Positions 62,427 through 64,000 of a stretch of DNA of 64,000 nucleotides are shown in pieces. Both the position numbers and the translations under genes were made by a program. Positions within the stretch are counted from its first letter, which is position 1, and each line of letters starts with the position of its first letter. The DNA comes from Lineus longissimus (Eukaryota; Nemertea; Pilidiophora; Heteronemertea; Lineidae): assembly GCF_910592395.1 (NCBI RefSeq), contig NC_088313.1:5210501-5274500 (forward strand), in the 5' to 3' direction. The notes beneath the pieces are model-generated. The model had not been told where the DNA came from. It did no database searches and saw only the letters and a program-made list of their open reading frames with translations.

Positions 62427-63321
62427 ATTAGAGGCGGCGATGCGTAGGTTACTTATAATATCACTGCGCCTACTATAATGCGTCATATTTTGTGGTCAGA
62501 GGCATTATGTATGCCTACGTCACAGCTTCGTCGCATTACAGATGTGGTTGGGGCGCCCATTACACGACGGAGTCTACGCGTAGACATACAGTTCACGCAG
62601 GCTCGCACTGAAACAGAAACGGACGCACATTCAAGAACTGCACGCAGACCAACATCGGAAGAAGAGAGTGCCGACTGGACATCAAAGACGCCAACGGTTG
62701 GCAAGGTGTCTCATCACTAGGAACGCAGCGTGACGTCACGAGCTCTGACGTCACGAGCAGACTACTCCGAGGCTCCCTGACGTCATGAGAGACGCCAGCG
62801 CCATCTCCCGAATCAGGACTGACGTCACTAGCAGCAACTTCCACGCCGGTCTGAACTCAAAAAGCGTCCTAGTATAAACGCTTGGAAGCCAGTAGGCCTG
62901 CGCAGTGTTGGGCGGGGGGGGGAGAGAGGGGAGGGATGATTTTCGACGGGCTTTAACCCGCGAATCACCTTTTTGACCGCAACGGTTAATTTGAGCCCCA
63001 AAACCACACAAGCAAGCCAATTTGACTGAAACTTAATCATTTTCATCACTTTAAACACACCTTATTCTCAATATAAGAAGAAGTATATTTGAAATGGAAA
63101 ATAACATTCAACTGGTATGGTGAGACCACCCATTCGTCTCAAACGGAACTATAACCGCGAGCTGATTGGTTAAATACAGGTGCGGGACCTACAGGCCGGC
63201 CCCCTGGCTGCCATTTCCATTTCGCAAAATTCGATGGCCACCACATAAGGTAGCCTACATTTTCATTTTAACAATCGTACAAGGGAAGAAGAAACAAAAT
63301 GATTGGGACATGAAGAGAAAA

Positions 63322-63440
63322 AGTCTACAACACGCGGTATTCCGAGGCGGTCACCCATCCACGTACTAACCACGCTCGACGTTGCTTGGCTTCGGTGATC
63401 GGACGAGAACCGGTGTTTTCAACGTGATATGGTCGTAGAC
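63322..63440 (-). rRNA. 5S ribosomal RNA, copy 63
   Basis: Gene identical to copy 1. Unit 63 starts at 63018 and is cut by the window end at 64000. It lacks two bases at about 63536 (ACGTCAGC in place of ACGTCACAGC), and its purine tract (63926-63954) has G13, one extra AG and an A to G change. Confidence 0.96.
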
Positions 63441-64000
63441 ATTAGAGGCGGCGATGCGTAGGTTACTTATAATATCACTGCGCCTACTATAATGCGTCAT
63501 ATTTTGTGGTCAGAGGCATTATGTATGCCTACGTCAGCTTCGTCGCATTACAGATGTGGTTGGGGCGCCCATTACACGACGGAGTCTACGCGTAGACATA
63601 CAGTTCACGCAGGCTCGCACTGAAACAGAAACGGACGCACATTCAAGAACTGCACGCAGACCAACATCGGAAGAAGAGAGTGCCGACTGGACATCAAAGA
63701 CGCCAACGGTTGGCAAGGTGTCTCATCACTAGGAACGCAGCGTGACGTCACGAGCTCTGACGTCACGAGCAGACTACTCCGAGGCTCCCTGACGTCATGA
63801 GAGACGCCAGCGCCATCTCCCGAATCAGGACTGACGTCACTAGCAGCAACTTCCACGCCGGTCTGAACTCAAAAAGCGTCCTAGTATAAACGCTTGGAAG
63901 CCAGTAGGCCTGCGCAGTGTTGGGCGGGGGGGGGGGGGAGAGAGAGGGGGGGGATGATTTTCGACGGGCTTTAACCCGCGAATCACCTTTTTGACCGCAA

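Larger units (their letters stand above)
1..64000 (-). repeat. 5S rDNA tandem array, 63 units of about 1,015 bp
   Basis: The window is a head-to-tail array with units starting at 1, 1021, 2036, 3050, 4080 and so on to 63018 (the phase is arbitrary and set by the window start). Complete units are 994-1,030 bp long, most of them 1,013-1,024. Each holds one 5S rRNA gene on the minus strand and about 900 bp of spacer. Length differences come almost only from a poly-G run of 8-19 (29 in unit 8) plus named indels in units 4, 8, 9, 26, 45 and 61. Substitutions are about 40 by eye in 64 kb. Such uniformity is typical of concerted evolution in rDNA. No unique flank, inverted unit, transposon insertion or second gene family is present, so the full array is larger than this window. 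Confidence 0.97.

Noticed and set aside
1-64000. Bacterial accessory region, CRISPR array or phage
   Set aside because: A 1-kb unit with a eukaryotic 5S gene and no protein genes excludes these; the repeat period is far from that of CRISPR.
1-64000. Non-genic satellite DNA
   Set aside because: Each unit contains a complete 5S gene with promoter boxes, matching helices and terminator, so this is a gene array.

Overview
The whole 64 kb is one tandem array: 63 head-to-tail copies (62 complete, the last cut by the window end) of a ~1,015 bp unit that carries one 5S ribosomal RNA gene on the minus strand. The gene is recognised by its 118-119 nt length, its self-pairing ends, the 5S internal promoter (box A, intermediate element, box C), the GNRA-capped helix IV and a T5 terminator directly after the 3' end. 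There is no unique flanking DNA, so the array runs past both ends of the window. I see no protein-coding gene; the short open frames that recur in every unit are by-products of repetition.

Organism: a eukaryote, and from the 5S sequence an animal. The gene begins GTCTACGACC and has CACGTTGAA and a GACCGCC box C. From memory this looks like an invertebrate (mollusc, cnidarian or similar) 5S and not a vertebrate or insect one, but I cannot place it further. A TATA-like element about 30 bp upstream of the start also fits an invertebrate 5S gene.

Unit layout in plus-strand coordinates of unit 1 (1-1020): AT-rich spacer (1-144), a CCAAT-type motif (145-154), spacer to the back-up T4 (279-282), T5 terminator (301-305), the 5S gene read leftwards (305-423), TATA-like element (451-458), spacer with a 14-bp palindrome (569-582), a cluster of four perfect TGACGTCA (CRE/ATF) sites (728-824), a plus-strand TATAAA, CTGCGCAG and GC-box module (870-914), a variable poly-G/purine tract (911-939), then spacer into the next unit. 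In any unit, if E is the 5' end of the 5S gene (highest coordinate), the TATA-like element is at E+28 to E+35, the CREs begin at E+305, E+320, E+352 and E+394, TATAAA is at E+447 and the G-run begins at E+488.

Variation is very low. After removing the G-run, complete units are all 1,005 bp long, except for a few named indels (units 4, 8, 9, 26, 45, 61; unit 63 also carries one). By eye I count about 40 single-base differences in 64 kb. Of the 63 genes, 58 look identical, one has a 3-nt deletion (copy 8), four have a single substitution (copies 26, 30, 39, 54), and one otherwise normal gene has a broken terminator (copy 58). The most intriguing part is the spacer: about 251 CRE palindromes, in register with a possible RNA polymerase II-type promoter pointing antisense to the 5S genes.
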